The translations under genes and the position numbers were made by a program. Shown one piece after another: positions 47,845-58,944 of a stretch of 64,000 nucleotides of DNA. The stretch covers positions 45,472,401 to 45,536,400 of the forward strand of contig OY754465.1 in assembly GCA_963575645.1 (NCBI GenBank). Direction: 5' to 3'. The notes below the pieces were generated by a model. That model had not been told where the DNA came from, ran no database searches, and saw nothing but the letters and a program-made list of their open reading frames with translations. Source of the stretch: Xanthostigma xanthostigma (lineage: Eukaryota > Arthropoda > Insecta > Raphidioptera > Raphidiidae). How positions within the stretch are numbered: the stretch's first letter is position 1; every line of letters starts with the position of its first letter.

Positions 47845-48360
47845 TAACGAATAAATAAATAAATATAGTTTAAAAAAACTAAAATCACGCTTTATATCGA
47901 ACTAAAAAGTAAAAAATATTTTTTTAAATAAGCTTAAAACAATAATGAATAAAAAATACAAGTATTATAGTGAAAAAAGCGTGGGGCGCTTTGTTCCACA
48001 TTTTCGTACATCGAGCGCCCCATCGCTTTTTTCACAATAATACTTGTATTTTTTATTCATTATTGTTTTAAGCTTATTTAAAAAAATATTTTTTACTTTT
48101 TAGTTCGATATAAAGCGTGATTTTAGTTTTTTTAAACTATATTTATTTATTTATTCGTTATGTGAAAAAAGCGTGGGGCGCTTTGTTCCACATTTTAGTA
48201 CATCGAGCGCCCCATCGCTTTTTTCACAATAATACTTGTATTTTTTACTCATTATTGTTTTAAGCTTATTTTTAAAAAAAAATATTTTTTACTTTTTATA
48301 AAGCGTGTTTTTTTAGTTTTTTTTAAACTATATTTATTTTCCACTTTTTAGTTCGATTTA
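47845..48360. repeat. Compound palindromic array
   Basis: An arm of about 150 bp (about 47845-47997) is followed by its inverse (48015-48165), around a core GCGTGGGGCGCTTTGTTCCA...GAGCGCCCCATCGC. The core and part of the right arm then repeat directly (about 48162-48350). Shared phrases are TAGTTCGATATAAAGCGTGA, AAATAAGCTTAAAACAATAA and ATACAAGTATTAT. No ORF or target duplication was found. Confidence 0.75.
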
Positions 48361-48404
48361 TTGTCAAAAATTTGCCTAAAAAAAACATTTTTTTATGGCG
48401 TGGA

Positions 48405-48490
48405 CGGGATTAGAACCCACGACCCGTGATTCCGAGAGTTGACGTCAGCGAAGACCCGTGCCTTAGAGCGCACGGCTAGCCAGTGTACTT
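48405..48490 (-). pseudogene. tRNA-Leu-like block, probably SINE-derived
   Basis: The minus strand has TAGCCGTGCGCTCTAAGGCA (A-box-like, Leu type) and CGTGGGTTCTAATCCCGTCC (T arm), spaced as in a class II tRNA with an extra arm. The anticodon stem is not convincing. Likely a tRNA-derived repeat rather than a gene. A weaker block of the same kind is near 48625-48690. Confidence 0.45.
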
Positions 48491-48690
48491 ACAATGCTGG
48501 CATATTATACCACTATATAAACCACTTGTTGTAGTCCAAACGAGTTTACAAACATACTTACATACATACATACAAACTTACAAGTGAAACTAATATAAAG
48601 CGTGTAAAAAAACAAGAATATATTCGCTAAACGCGAGAATCGAATCTATGACTCTGCGCCTATGCTGATCCGACTTGCTACTAGCGTTCG

Positions 48691-49130
48691 ATATTATAGG
48701 TACTAGTTTCACTTCCATCATTAATTTGAAAAATTAATTGATTACTTAGATCTAAAATTGATTGATTCATGTATATTGCCTATTTTATATTGAGATTGAC
48801 CTCAGTTATGTATATGATTAGACAAGTGATTATCATGAATTTTTTGTTTGCAAAATAGAATGAATCAGAACGTTGACTGGAAATAACTATTTAATTTCTA
48901 ATTTTTAAATGTGTAATTTTACTTAATGAAATTGTTGTTTTGATTAATTGCCTAGTTTTTTTTAATTTTTGAATGTATGAAACACATAATATTGTTATCG
49001 GGAATACTTATGTGTGCAAAATTTTAACTCAATAGGTTAACGCGAAGTGGTTGACAAGATTTGAAACAAACAATTAAATAAATAAACTAACAAACAAATA
49101 AATAAATAAACAAAACGGAAAGTGAAGTTA
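48691..49130. other. Unassigned stretch
   Basis: AT-rich, ending in AAATAAATAAATAAACAAA low complexity just before the Harbinger element. Confidence 0.35.
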
Positions 49131-49715
49131 TGGCTCTCACAGACCAAGGCGACCCCAGTGGCGGTGGTGATCGTGGCTGCGATCAGATCCAGACATAGTA
49201 CACCAAAGCGAATTTATCGCCTAATCGCGCACATATAAGAACTCAAAACAAATTAAAAATAAAACGAATAAGTATGTATAACAATAAATTGAATGAGTTT
49301 AATAAATATGACTTGTGAACTAGAAGAATTTTTACTTGTAGCAGCTATTTTCGAAGACAACGAAAAAGAAGAGTAAGTTTTATTTTCTCTTATTAGTGTC
49401 TCAACTATTACGTAATAAAATGTATTTAATTTGCACAAATAGAAGTAACAAATCATATAAAATTTTATGAATTTTAATATGCTCAATAATTTTTTGATAA
49501 TACTCGACATTTCTATTTTGTATGCAACTAATAGTTATAACACAGCGTTCTGCGGCCAAATACGACACGAAGCGTTTTCCCGCCACCGCATAGTGAACGC
49601 TGCAAATTCCCGCCAAAATGACCACGAACTCACACCTGTCTGAACACATACATTTAAACAACATGTTTTATTTTACCGCCACCGCCACTCAGGCCGCCTT
49701 GGTCTGTGAGAGCCT
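49131..49715 (+). mobile_element. PIF/Harbinger element with TTA duplication
   Basis: The TIRs TGGCTCTCACAGACCAAGGC and GCCTTGGTCTGTGAGAGCCT continue into GTGGCGGTGG/CCGCCACCGCCAC. TTA flanks both sides (49128-49130 and 49716-49718). The 585-bp element holds a first-exon fragment of the transposase. Confidence 0.8.
49308..49376 (+). pseudogene. Harbinger transposase first-exon fragment
   Basis: An ATG at 49308 opens MTCELEEFLLVAAIFEDNEK then EE and a stop. The acidic, alanine-containing start (M-----EELLVAAAI-E-EEE) is typical of Harbinger transposases. A good splice donor AAGAGTAAGT (exon end about 49372) overlaps the stop, suggesting that the ancestral gene spliced here. No downstream exon remains. 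Confidence 0.6.
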
Positions 49716-50753
49716 TTAAATAAAAGCGTGTAATAAAAACTTACATAATTTCACATATTATGGATCTACCTATGGGCTACTATAGATTAAAAGTTTCTTC
49801 TAAGTCTAATATTAAAGTCAACCGACCATATTATGCGTAGATCAAAAATAACGTGTTTACTTCCTATATGGTCAACGCTTTGTAGATCGAAAGTGGAGCC
49901 GTCCTGTACTATGAATGTAAAATATTAAATAATAATATATTGTGTATATTTGCGGTGTTTTTTTATTGTTTAAGCTATGTCAAATTACGTGAGTAATGTA
50001 ATATTAAATCATTCATTATAATAAGTATCGTATGTAACTCGGACAAAATAGGCGAATATGTGATGGGACGCTTCGTTTCGCTCGTCTCAATCTACGCCTA
50101 TCCGCTCTCGTAACGTAGTGTACTATAGTGATTAAGTGAAAGTTAAAAGTAATGTATAGAACCGAATGGACGTAAATGTAAGTATAGCATATGTTTAAAT
50201 AAGTTACCTTTGCCTTATTATTAAGTTAATTAATCGGTAATTCGTAATGTCTTTTGCCACAGTCTGTATATTATGTAACATTTTCAAAATACTTAGATTG
50301 CAATATTTTAATTAACATAGTTAATATTTAATATTCTCGTTTAATATTCCATAATATTTTATCTTTTCTGTTGGAAAATGTTTTCAAAATTGAACTACAA
50401 TTTGCTTGTGCTTTGATGTTTTAACGTAAATATCGTGAGAGATGAAATTCACAGTAATTTAATATGAAAGGCTTAAATCAAGCAATGAATATACATTATA
50501 CAGTGTATCAGCGTATTTCGTTTTTTTACTCACTACCTACTATAAATTTGACTTTTAAAGTGATCTTTTTTTACACTACTACCCCGTATTTATTTATTAT
50601 TAAATACAATTCTATGGTCCCAATCTGTAAACATTTTGAACAAAATGGTGTCGACATTTTTCAAATCGGTTAACTCCTCGAAAATTTATGGCTGAACAAG
50701 CATTAAAGAAAAATTATACATGACTAATAATTAATTGATTATCTTATTTTTAT
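49716..50753. other. Unassigned stretch
   Basis: No supported feature. Confidence 0.35.
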
Positions 50754-51010
50754 GCCAAGATCCCAGACCCGCCAGATCTACGTCATATCAGTACTGCTAA
50801 GATTTTATCAGTTAATGTACCTACAATATTTAGTTAAAAACGTATGCTAATTTGTTAGTTTGAAAGCGGAGTCCTTTTAGAGATAATAGGTTCTAAAGGT
50901 ACAAAATCACGTGCTTACCTACATACGTTTTTAACTAAATATTGTACATTTACTGACAACATCTTAGCAGTACTGAAATGACGAAGGTCTGACGGGTCTG
51001 GGATCTTGGT
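50754..51010. mobile_element. Fold-back MITE with about 90-115-bp arms
   Basis: GCCAAGATCCCAGACCCG and CGGGTCTGGGATCTTGG-type ends, with AGTACTGCTAAGAT/ATCTTAGCAGTACT and ATATTTAGTTAAAAACGTAT/ATACGTTTTTAACTAAATAT inside, around a 50-bp spacer. Non-coding. Confidence 0.75.
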
Positions 51011-51427
51011 CTATTTTTTTGAAGTCGACTAAAATAAATTTTTCAAATCATGGTCTCGATTAAACACGTTAAACTAGCAAAATATTAGTAAATACTATAC
51101 ATTTTTCAAACAATTGTTCCTAATCGTAATCTATACGAATTCATGGAAAACGGGCGGAGGTATTAAATACTTTGGAACAATAATGAATAAAGTATAATAT
51201 GTAGTTAGGGTTTTTAGGTATACTTAATCCTTAAGAAATGACTGGAGTTAGGCGACATTTTGAATGTGAGCTATAGTTCAACATTGATCAAAGCGTATGA
51301 CCAGGAGTTTTATTTTTAATATAAAATATCACCATTGTGGTATTTTACAAGGTGTGCATAAATATCCTAGACATTTAGAACGATAACTCTATATGCAAAT
51401 GAATAGCAAACATTATTATTTATATTA
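51011..51427. other. Unassigned stretch
   Basis: Nothing recognised. Confidence 0.35.
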
Positions 51428-51545
51428 CTAGTCGTTATCTGCGTCACCATACACGTTAACAGAAATGTTATATGTTTATTATAAATACAATATGTTAAAT
51501 GTCAATATTTCTAAAGTTGGAATGGTTCTGTCGCATCTATCTAGA
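51428..51545 (-). mobile_element. Helitron 3' terminus related to family A
   Basis: ACTAGTCGTTATCTGCGTCA is the minus-strand CTAG end, with a weakened hairpin. The following AAAGTTGGAATGGTTCTGTC matches the right end of family A. Its junction with family E (51551) is abrupt. Confidence 0.5.
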
Positions 51546-51550
51546 ATTTG

Positions 51551-52129
51551 TTGACGTGATAACGTCTTATAAATTGATGAATCACCAATCTTATAAATTG
51601 ATAAAACACCGGCTGCATGCACGAAAAAGTGTAACGTTCCTAACGTTCCGCCTGACCCTGTGCGTGCTTTTCTCGAAAACGGCCCTAACGATTTGGATGA
51701 AATTTACTGAAAAGGGATTTTGGGGGGCAAAAAATCGTTTTAGCTAGGTCTCATCTCTCGAAAAAATCGTTTTCATACAAATTTTATCATTATAAAAATC
51801 AATTTTTTGACGTATGAAAATACTTAAATATTGTAAGTAGGTTTTGGAATTTTATATAAACAATGAAATAATTGTTTCAAAATATTATGACAGTTAATCT
51901 TTGAGACTTAAAATAAATACGAAAGAAAGAAAGTTAAAAAAAACAATTATATTATAGGTGGTAAGTAATTTTAATAAATAAAATTAACCTAAATTTGAAG
52001 CAAAAGATGCAATATCATAGATTCGAATTATTATAATTATTATATAAATTTAGGTTATGTATTACGGAATACGTTATCACGTAAAACTATCGTCCGTAAA
52101 CCGACTTTACAGACAACCAATTTTTTTTA
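51551..52129 (+). repeat. Dispersed repeat family E, copy 2
   Basis: Sister of 23904-24499, same strand and same limits, with a shorter AACGTTC tract. Both keep ACACCGGCTGCATGCACGAA and GGGATTTTGGGGGGCAAAAA exactly. Confidence 0.65.
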
Positions 52130-52794
52130 TATTCTTTAAAATGTAACGTAATATTATATCAATACCGTACTACCCAAAGACGTTAAAATATTTAAATGGA
52201 AATAGCATTTCCTATATTAGTTAATACACTGTAGTGACGACATTATTTAATATGAGAGAGAAGCTTATTTTTTAAAGATCTTTTCAACAATACCACTATC
52301 GTGTCATTTAAAATTCCGGAGTTATGAACATTCTGGAGCAAACTAATAGGGAAGCCAACCTTTCCGGGGGAAAAAAATATCACCATTCGATTCTTCATTA
52401 CAGCTTCTATAATACAGAAAAAACCACCGGTGCGGGTGGTCTGACTCACCCTGTATAGCACAGAGCACTATTTTCAACTATCTTTAAATATTCTTAAAAA
52501 TTGTGAACAGTTTGAAATTAAAAATAAAAACATTTACTTATTCGCGGTAGAAGAAAAGTTTTTTTTCGAAAAAATATTAATATATAATGATATTCATGTA
52601 GTCTCCATGGTAATTTGGCTGCTACAGATAATAAATTGCAAAGTTACCAAATGTCGGCTCAGAGAAAAAGAAAAGTAATAAAGTATCGGGTGCAAACTGC
52701 AAAAATTTAAAATGACCAGAGGTCATTTTAAATTTTATATGAAGTTAATTCTAATTAAATAAACAGAGCAATTGTGGTCCTTGAAGACTATTAG
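52130..52794. other. Unassigned stretch
   Basis: No feature apart from a short AAATGACCAGAGGTCATTT palindrome near 52715. Confidence 0.4.
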
Positions 52795-52936
52795 AGGAAG
52801 TTTTAGGAAAAATCCGTGACAATAAGATCAATAAAAAGCAATACTGAATTTATAATTGCAACGTTTCGGTAACATTTTGAAATTCAGTATTGCTTTTTAT
52901 TGATCCTATTGCCAAGGATTTTTCCAAAAACTTCCT
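52795..52936. repeat. Hairpin with about 55-bp arms and a GAAACGTTG loop
   Basis: AGGAAGTTTTAGGAAAAATC then AAAGCAATACTGAATTT pairs with AAATTCAGTATTGCTTTTTA then GGATTTTTCCAAAAACTTCC. The loop holds CAACGTTTCGGT, the complement of ACCGAAACGTTG, a box also seen in the 20.6-kb hairpin. Confidence 0.7.
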
Positions 52937-54250
52937 TTAAATTTTATTTTATTTTATCTATGTCGCTGCTAACATCAATTAAAATTGACTTGAATGCGTC
53001 ATTTCTAATAATCTATTCTTTATCAATTACATCATTCAATGCTCATTTGCAGTTTGGCAACATTAATATAGATTTGTTTTCACCGTTATATCGTTTAGAA
53101 TGTGATTAGTTGCGGGAAGCAAAAAACATGCGTAAAGATATATCCCCTTCCTTTATTTATCTGAGGACCTCTTGATAACATTATGATAGTGACTCTGATG
53201 ATAATTCATCCCCCACCCTTTGCGAGTAGGGTTACGTAATATTTGAACGTTTCCTAGTACACACCTGGTACGAATTGAGTAAGGATTTGGAGAGAGATGC
53301 GTGAATGACGAATGTATTGAGCCCAGTCAATTCGATAGCAGATGGTGAATTAAATCTTTTGAAAGGAAACGTTTCAAATCGCGAGCGATATTAAAGCTGT
53401 TCAAGAATAGTATCTCTTCTTTAGTGAAGCGCATTCATGCCAAACTTAATATAATACGGCTATTTAATGCTCATTCGATGTTTAATAACTCGCTTTTTGA
53501 GAAAAATATTAACGTCAGATGTATACAGACTGTTTTAGAAAAACAAATCAAAAGCAGTTATCTTTCAAACTATGGCACTAGATTTCGCATGCGATGTTCC
53601 ATACAAAAGCCTGGCTTTCGTAGGCGAGATCTAGTGTCACAGTTTGAAGAATAACCCCCTTGGTGATGGTTTAAATGCCCCGTTGTAATTCAAACTTATT
53701 TGTTTCTGAAGAGCGACCACACCTGTTTTAACAGGCGCACGAGTCATAATAGCATAACGTACGAGCTACACACATTTTTGCACGTATTTCCTGGTGCAAC
53801 ATCACCAAGACTTCACTTGTGTTAACGGGTACAAAAATTAAAAAAAATGAATATAATATTCAACAAAAACGTAATATAATATTTATTAACGTATTAACGA
53901 AAGAGTAGCATATAAAAATATTTAATGTAAATGTAAAATCTGTAAAATTCTGTGCATTTCTATTCCTTTACTGAGCAGGAGTGATGTTTCTAAAATAAAT
54001 GCTATCACCCTACTGTCTTAGCCGGTCCTCTCACTTAGTTATTCATCCGTTTTTTATATTACTCAGCATTACTTTGTTTTATTACTATTGCCGATTGTAC
54101 ACTTCATTGACATATATTTAATATGTTAACCCTGTTCGGGTCGTTACACTGGTTTTCACTTCATAATAAATATATATACAAAGGTAAGAGTTCGATAGCT
54201 TGCTATGCAAAATATCCACTGGAAATTCACAATTATTGTTTTATATAACA
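52937..54250. other. Unassigned stretch
   Basis: No gene recognised. An imperfect inverted repeat (TCAAACTATGGCACTAGAT/ATCTAGTGTCACAGTTTGA) spans 53565-53650. Confidence 0.35.
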
Positions 54251-54912
54251 CTAGCGGACCCGGCGAACTTCGTACCGCCTAACAGTATAATATATATATA
54301 TCTATATAATTGGAACATCTATCTATCTATTTTATTTATTTTAAAATATACATGGACGTATATGTGTGTATGTCGAGCACTCCGGCTGCGCCGTCGTGCC
54401 CGGTGCAAAAGAACGAATGGGGATATTTGAATCTTTGATTAACGTCTGATTAGTACTCTTCAATAAATAAATTATCGACCAATTTTTCTAACAATTATAT
54501 TGACAATATATAATTATAATTCAATAAATTTATTGAATTATAATTATATATTTTTGTCAATATAATTGTCAGAAAAACTGATCCTAATGACTCGCACAAT
54601 GGTTTATTATAAATCAATGTTTTTTTAATTTTTGACAGAATTTTTTCAAATCAGACATAAGGCTGTTTATATTTTAAAACCATGGATACGAATTTAAAAA
54701 AAAATTCGTGTCTTTAATAATAATTATAATCAAAGGAAGAAAAAAAATTGAAGGGTGGACTAGGTACCCCTAACATTTAGGGGGATGAAAAATAGATGTT
54801 GGCCGATTCTCATAGATACCCGATAAGCACAAAAAATTTCATCAAAATCCGTCAAGCCGTTTCGGAGGAGTTTGGCAACGAAAACTGTGACACGAGAATT
54901 TTATATATTAGA
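54251..54912 (-). mobile_element. Helitron-like element
   Basis: On the minus strand it begins TCTAATATATAAAATTCTCG after a host A and ends GGCGGTACGAAGTTCGCC (a stem) then GGGTCCGCTAG before a host T. Insertion between A and T, a 3' stem about ten bases from CTAG, and a TC start all fit Helitrons. It is non-coding and contains a long AT-rich palindrome (54484-54577). Confidence 0.7.
54484..54577. repeat. Near-perfect AT-rich palindrome inside the Helitron
   Basis: Arms of about 46 bp (AACAATTATATTGACAATAT to ATTCAATAAA and its inverse) meet with essentially no loop at 54530/54531. Confidence 0.8.
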
Positions 54913-55247
54913 TATAACAGCGTTATTGGTCGTTTTAAGTGCGGAAAATTAATTTTTATAAATTAATTTAAAAAAATTAAATATGGTATAGTAAGTTGAT
55001 TTAGAGTATATTATTTACTATAGTGATCGCTATCTTGTCTCATATAGTGATAAGAAAAGAGAAAGTTATATATACCTGTATCTATGATAAACAAAGATAG
55101 AAATATCAATTGATTGGAATGAAATACAATTGAACGTTCAGGGCAGAGTCGTATTTGGAAATTTTAATTTATAAAACGAATTATAAATAAAAACCAACCA
55201 ACTTAAAACTCACATTTTCATGAAGATTGAAAACCACCGCTTTTTTT
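54913..55247. other. Unassigned stretch
   Basis: Nothing recognised. Confidence 0.35.
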
Positions 55248-55470
55248 GATAAAGGGGTATGCGAATTGTCTCGCAGTGAAACGGGAAGGGGCAAATATGG
55301 AGTTTTTAAAAAAACAATTCCGGGGTGAACGATAAACGGGTATGCGAATTGTAATTCTGGGGTGAACGATAAAGGGGTATGCGAATTGTCTCGCAGTGAA
55401 ACGGGAAGGGGCAAATGTTGAGTTTAAAAAAAAAAACAATTCCGGGGTGAACGATAACGGGGTATGCGAA
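55248..55470. repeat. Composite tandem repeat
   Basis: Four starts of GATAA(A/C)(G/C)GGGTATGCGAATT at 55248, 55331, 55368 and 55453 give alternating spacings of 83, 37 and 85 bp. The long unit includes GTCTCGCAGTGAAACGGGAA then GGGGCAAAT; all units end CC/TGGGGTGAAC. GC content is higher than in the flanks. Confidence 0.8.
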
Positions 55471-56356
55471 TTAGATAGTTAATTTGTTTATAAATATCTA
55501 AATACGACCCTGCTTCCATAACACAATCGAAAGCTGCATACAAAGTGAGATAGTTATACAATAATTCTACACCAGTTGCTATGACGTGTATTTGTGATTT
55601 TTGATTGGTTAGATTCAAAAAATGACAGTGAAAGACGAAAAGTAGTTCCATTTTTTTCACGTATTTTTGAGGAAATTTGTGAATAATCCGCAAAGTTTTT
55701 TTTTTTGAACGTCAAAATTTAGCGTTTTCTATGACTTAAAAAAAAAATTTCAAAATTTGGGCGCATAATGTTATCGAACTGGACCCATATACAACATATT
55801 TGACAGTTCAGTGTCGGCCATATTGTAATCTATTTCTACTGGGGAAAATACAATATTTAAAAATACTGATTGTACTTATACTTTTATATTGGAGCAAAAT
55901 GAAAAAATGTATTATTATTATCTATTGTTCACGAAAACTACGCCAACTTTGTTGTCTCTGTTCCTCATATACTTACTGTTAAATGTTAACTGACAAGTCG
56001 CTTTTACAAGAAATTGTTAAATTGTTAAGATGGCATTTATTTGTTTTACTTTACGCACTAGAGTTTAATGGATCTTTTTACAGGCATGAAAAACCAGCTA
56101 TTTTATAGGGGACGCTCAAAAAATATTTCACTTTTAAAAAATAAGGTTATTATTTAACGTTAAGAATATGTAAACTTCCTAGCATAAATGTCGTAAACAC
56201 TTAAGTTTATTTTGCGGAAAAACATTCCAGTCATATATATTTTGCTTATATTTGCTGGGTTTCTCAGCTGTTGCTAGATAAATAAAACTGCAATAGTCGA
56301 TGGGACAGTGAGAAGGAAAGTTCCTGCGGGACACCGACGCACTAGACAAGAATAAC
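55471..56356. other. Unassigned stretch
   Basis: No supported gene. The 56050-56140 segment resembles 45046-45140. Confidence 0.35.
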
Positions 56357-57239
56357 TTAAGGCCGCTGTACACGAGGCTGATTTTGAAGCAGGATTCGCT
56401 GATTTTGTGCTGACAGTCGCACTGGCTGCGCAAGGATGGAAATAATGCTGTGTAGTCACAATTCAATTTCAATTTCAAAAACAATTTCAAAAAACAATTT
56501 CAAAAACAATTTCAAAATTATAACTGGAGCTATTTTTTTGTGCTTGATTCTTTGCTGACTTTGAGGACGAAGCAATCAGAAAACAGAATTTCGTCATGGA
56601 GTCATAGTGTGCAGAGCTCTTTTCAGAGCATGGATGTATTTATACCATAGAATTATAAGTAACAAGAGTACGCTAGTGCGTACGCTTGCCATCAGTGAAA
56701 GTGTCCTCAGTTAAGGGAGAGAGAAAGCCGCAGAAAACCAAAAATTTGTTTACTCAAATCAGCATGGTTTTGCATCATTAGTTACCACAGAGATAAGAAA
56801 ATGTTCTCTCTCTTATTTGCAGACACTTTCACTGCTCTCTCGCGTACTATATTGTAATATCTCTATGGGTAACCAGTGAGTATAAAACCGAAATAAGTTG
56901 CCCTTCTAAATCATGGTAAATTAAATTCTACACAGGATCTGCTAGTTGCAATGGTTTTAATTGTTTTGAATAAACATGTTTTTCCTTTTTCTAATTTGGC
57001 TGCCCTGCTTCACTTCTAAATTTCTAGTCAGGTATCAAATGACATCTATGGTTCAGAGGCAATAAAATATGCCAACTTTTGTTAATATTCGAACTGTCAC
57101 TGCGCACGCACCAAAATCATCTTTAAATCACGCATCGTGTGAAGCCAACACATACAAACCATTACAAAACCCATAGTCACAGCACGCTTGGAACTTAGCA
57201 GCGAATCCAGTGGCAAAACTCGTGGGCAGCGACCTTTAC
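56357..57239. mobile_element. MITE-B copy 3, interrupted by another MITE
   Basis: It starts TTAAGGCCGCTGTACACGAG and ends CTCGTGGGCAGCGACCTTTA (imperfect TIR). GAAGCAATCAGAAAACAGAA and AACATTCGAACTGTCACTGC-type blocks are collinear with the other copies. The AGAGACAATAA region is split by about 420 bp of inserted DNA that includes a small MITE at 56645-56868. Confidence 0.6.
56645..56868. mobile_element. Small nested MITE
   Basis: CCATAGAATTATAAGTAAC with AGTGAAAGTGTCCTCAGTTA on the left is mirrored by CAGACACTTTCACT and GTAATATCTCTATGG on the right. It lies inside MITE-B copy 3. Confidence 0.5.
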
Positions 57240-58104
57240 GGCAGCGAAATGTCGTATACCTACTTTGCGTTTAAACTGTTTACTTTATTACCAACCATGT
57301 TTCGGTCTATCTTCTACGTTTTATCAGGTCCTAATAGATTAAACACTGTGCATTTTTTCTGAAAGTAGTCGCCGTCGACATTCATTTGTTCGCTGTTAAT
57401 AATTTGTGCTTCGGTTGCAATGATATTGTGAAAAACAATATGCTACATGGCGTGTTTTTTTCTGTTTTTGTGTGTAAATACTGGCTTCCCTGAGAAGTGA
57501 GCACATTGTAAGCTGTAAAAATTTTGCCAAATCGCCATACAATAGAGATGTTTCCACTAGTTGTAATTTCATGAAAATTTATGTTTAAACGATTAATGGT
57601 GATATTTAAATACCTACAATATTTTTCTTTACACATAATTAATTCTAATAAATTAAATAAAGTAAAAATTATACCCTTTATCACGTGACTTCGAACACCA
57701 AGCAGAACGCATTACGTCATAGACCGCTAATCTTATTTTCAAAGAAATATCTTTCGCGTTTTTGAAACTCTTGTTAATAAATAATTTTATTTTCTATAAT
57801 GGAAGCTGAAATTAGATCTCAAATTAGTAATTAAAGGCTTTTTGATACGATAATCTCAATTCACAAGCAAGCTTGATAGACTGACAGATAGAGGTTCGTG
57901 AATAGGTCGAAGTCAGTGCCAGATTTGAGTGTTTCAGTGGGAAATTTAAAAATTACTTTTATTTTTCAATTTTTTATGCAAAATTGAACATTTTTTATTA
58001 TTAAAATATTTTTTTCGTGTTTATTAAGGGTCTATCTACAAAATAAAAACAGTTCCGAAAGTTTGTCAACATTTCTCTAAAAAGCGCGATTTCGATATTT
58101 GTCA
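57240..58104. other. Unassigned stretch
   Basis: A minus-strand frame at 57382-57684 is open for 100 codons but has no recognisable domain. Nothing else is supported. Confidence 0.3.
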
Positions 58105-58254
58105 CAGTTGTCCATTATAGTAGAAACTGTGAGAGAGAGCGTATATCGGCGTGTATTACACCGCACCACACTTCGATTCAGCCCATATACGCTCTCTCTT
58201 ACATGTCAACCTATCCGGTAGCGTCTTACTTGCACTCATTTATAATAGACAACT
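58105..58254. mobile_element. Short MITE
   Basis: AGTTGTCCATTATAGTAGAA and TTTATAATAGACAACT are inverted; GAGAGAGAGCGTATAT and ATATACGCTCTCTC pair internally. 150 bp, non-coding. Confidence 0.65.
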
Positions 58255-58780
58255 TTATAACCGCCTTGCAGACATTTAGACCGGATTAAATGATCTGGCT
58301 TATTTATTTTTTATTTTATCCAATACTAGATGTGAAGGTATTAAAATTTCAAAATGCTTCAAGGACTTTTTTTGCAAATAAAAATTTGCAAAGTTAAAAA
58401 TTCACAGCTTGACTAAGCCCCGCAACCCTTCAGCCAGGTCTTCGATTTTTTGTTCAGATATTACAAGAGAAGTGTTACACTTTTCACGCGGACTTAAATA
58501 TCTACCCAAAATTTTTTTATCGCTTCTTGGACTATTGTCTTGTACAATGTATAATATTATGTTTGAGCAATTATGAAACATTTTTGAATATGTTCCAAAT
58601 CGAATGAGTCAAGCACATGAATATTCTACTGTGTTATTTCATTGTTATTTCATTGTGTGCGCAATAATATCTGCGGTCATAAGGCTAAATCGTGTATGTT
58701 AAATTTTTGGTATTTGTACAAAAAAACGGAACTCTTGTGATGAGACTGCAAACGAATTGCAAATATCATAATATTTATCA
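58255..58780. other. Unassigned stretch
   Basis: Nothing recognised. Confidence 0.35.
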
Positions 58781-58860
58781 CTAGCTGTTACCCGCGTTAC
58801 CACGCGCGCTTACAGACATTTTATTTTATTTGTTGCAATATTTCAAATGTCAATAGACGG
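58781..58860 (-). mobile_element. Helitron 3' terminus, truncated
   Basis: CTAGCTGTTACCCGCGTTAC then CACGCGCG: on the minus strand a CGCG-rich hairpin followed by CTAG. The rest of the element is not identifiable. Confidence 0.45.
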
Positions 58861-58944
58861 ATCTGTATTGCATCAGACAGTCAGGTGTCACTGAAGGCCG
58901 TTGTTAGCTCAAAAATGACATCGAAGCTGGTTTGGGAATGCATA

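Noticed and set aside
55248-55470. CRISPR-like array
   Set aside because: The genome is eukaryotic, spacings alternate 83/37/85 and the spacers are not unique sequence.
57382-57684. 100-codon minus-strand frame as a gene
   Set aside because: No ATG-anchored domain, no similarity recognised, AT-rich content and no conserved neighbours.
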